A model generated the notes under the pieces. It was not told the DNA's origin, searched no databases, and saw nothing but the letters and a program-made list of their open reading frames with translations. Shown here one piece after another: positions 5,253 to 5,815 of a stretch of DNA of 5,815 bases. Each line of letters opens with the position of its first letter. Position 1 is the stretch's first letter. A program made the position numbers and the translations under genes. Location: NCBI GenBank assembly GCA_021847625.1, contig JAJZQK010000260.1, forward strand, positions 1 to 5,815, given 5' to 3'. This DNA is from Chloroflexota bacterium (GTDB lineage: Bacteria; Chloroflexota; FW602-bin22; JAMCYS01).

Positions 5253-5815
5253 TTGGCATATGGGAAGGGAGCTGCTGCCGTGCGCGCTGACCACAGGCGA
5301 CATGACGGTGTTCCCCTTCACTTTTCCGTGCCGGCGGTGGAAGGACTGCAAGACAACGCGTTGCAGCAGGCACTCAACCGGAAGTACCTGGATGAGAATA
5401 CCAAGCTATACCAGGAGTTCTTGGATACCATCGGCCAGAAGGAAGTCAGCCCTCAAGTCCTTGCCCTGTATACCAACTACAAGATCAAGACACAATCCAA
5501 GGACCTACTCGTAGTAGAGGGGGTCAAGACGGAAATTGCGGGCTCCGGAAGAGAGACCGTAGCCTACGACAACATTGATCTGAAGGATCAAATGATCATC
5601 ACCTTACCAAGCCTGTTCAAGGATGATAGCTACGTGGACGTGATCAGCAGTTACATCCTGGCTCAGATGAAGCAACTTACCAACAAAGACCAGGGCATAC
5701 TCTATTGGTACGAAGACAGCGAATTCATCACGGGGTTCAAAGCGATAAAGCCGGGCCAGACGTTCTACATCAACGCCGATTCCAAGCTCACCATAGCCTT
5801 CGACGAATGCGACGT
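5253..5815 (+). CDS. RsiV/PdaC-like protein with DUF3298 region, 3' truncated, N-terminus doubtful
   Basis: The gene runs off the right edge with 187 codons seen. From the TTG at 5253, residues 21-60 (FSVPAVEGLQDNALQQALN, then a KLYQEF helix) and 73-122 (YKIKTQ to ITLPSLF) resemble the DUF4163-type half, and 123-187 (KDDSYVDVISSYI, GFKAIKPGQTFYIN, KLTIAFDE) the DUF3298 half, of extracytoplasmic regions such as the RsiV anti-sigma factor, a lysozyme receptor in Bacillus. Close matches that I recall are mainly from Firmicutes. The start is uncertain: TTG 5253 has GGAGGG (5239-5244) 8 nt before it; GTG 5280 and ATG 5202 are alternatives. No sigma-binding domain, signal peptide or membrane helix precedes the homology, unlike normal members, so the 5' end may be lost and the gene may be a remnant. 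GC near 47% is far below its neighbours. Anti-sigma function should not be assumed. Confidence 0.72.
   Translation, partial: MAYGKGAAAVRADHRRHDGVPLHFSVPAVEGLQDNALQQALNRKYLDENTKLYQEFLDTIGQKEVSPQVLALYTNYKIKTQSKDLLVVEGVKTEIAGSGRETVAYDNIDLKDQMIITLPSLFKDDSYVDVISSYILAQMKQLTNKDQGILYWYEDSEFITGFKAIKPGQTFYINADSKLTIAFDECD

Noticed and set aside
5179..5514. 111-codon + strand frame overlapping the last gene
   Set aside because: It is rich in Arg, Ser, Cys and Thr without domain features, while the overlapping frame gives a clear DUF3298-type protein.

Overview
The window is a GC-rich bacterial chromosome segment with six protein-coding genes, all on the + strand. The likeliest source is a member of the Chloroflexota. 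That is an inference from a membrane-anchored kinase with a long Thr-Pro-rich outer tail, GC-rich codon use, and PstB, PhoU and TreT types that occur in this phylum. No rRNA or other phylogenetic marker is present, so the assignment is moderate at best.

Layout: (1) 2-1204, the 3' part of a Ser/Thr protein kinase-like gene, cut by the left edge. It has a degenerate catalytic loop (HGS in place of HRD), one membrane segment and a Thr/Pro-rich tail. (2) 1205-1404, a spacer with a strong inverted repeat and an extended -10 promoter. (3) 1405-2160, pstB, the phosphate-importer ATPase, with a TTG start and an unusual LALGQ signature motif. (4) 2219-2692, a NimA-like flavin-binding split-barrel protein, 58 bp behind pstB; a 22-bp perfect palindrome covers the pstB stop. 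(5) 2693-2900, an AT-rich regulatory region with a good promoter and an inverted repeat. (6) 2901-3566, phoU, followed by a convincing intrinsic terminator. (7) 3744-4973, treT, an archaeal-type trehalose synthase (GT4 family). (8) About 4974-5252, a non-coding or decayed stretch in which GC falls. (9) About 5253 to the right edge, an incomplete gene for an RsiV/PdaC-like extracellular region (DUF4163-type plus DUF3298). Its GC is near 47% in the lines I counted, and its sequence looks Firmicutes-like.

How the genes may work together: PstB and PhoU are the ATPase and the regulatory partner of high-affinity phosphate uptake. They sit close together here, but PstS, PstC and PstA are absent and the two genes appear to have separate promoters. 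The NimA-like gene probably shares a transcript with pstB. TreT lies behind the phoU terminator with its own ribosome site and is probably a separate unit for trehalose metabolism. The last gene looks foreign to the neighbourhood.

I see no CRISPR array, tRNA, insertion sequence or clearly new multi-gene system. The most interesting items are the predicted pseudokinase, the altered PstB signature motif in an orphan pstB, the phoU upstream region, and the compositional break after treT.
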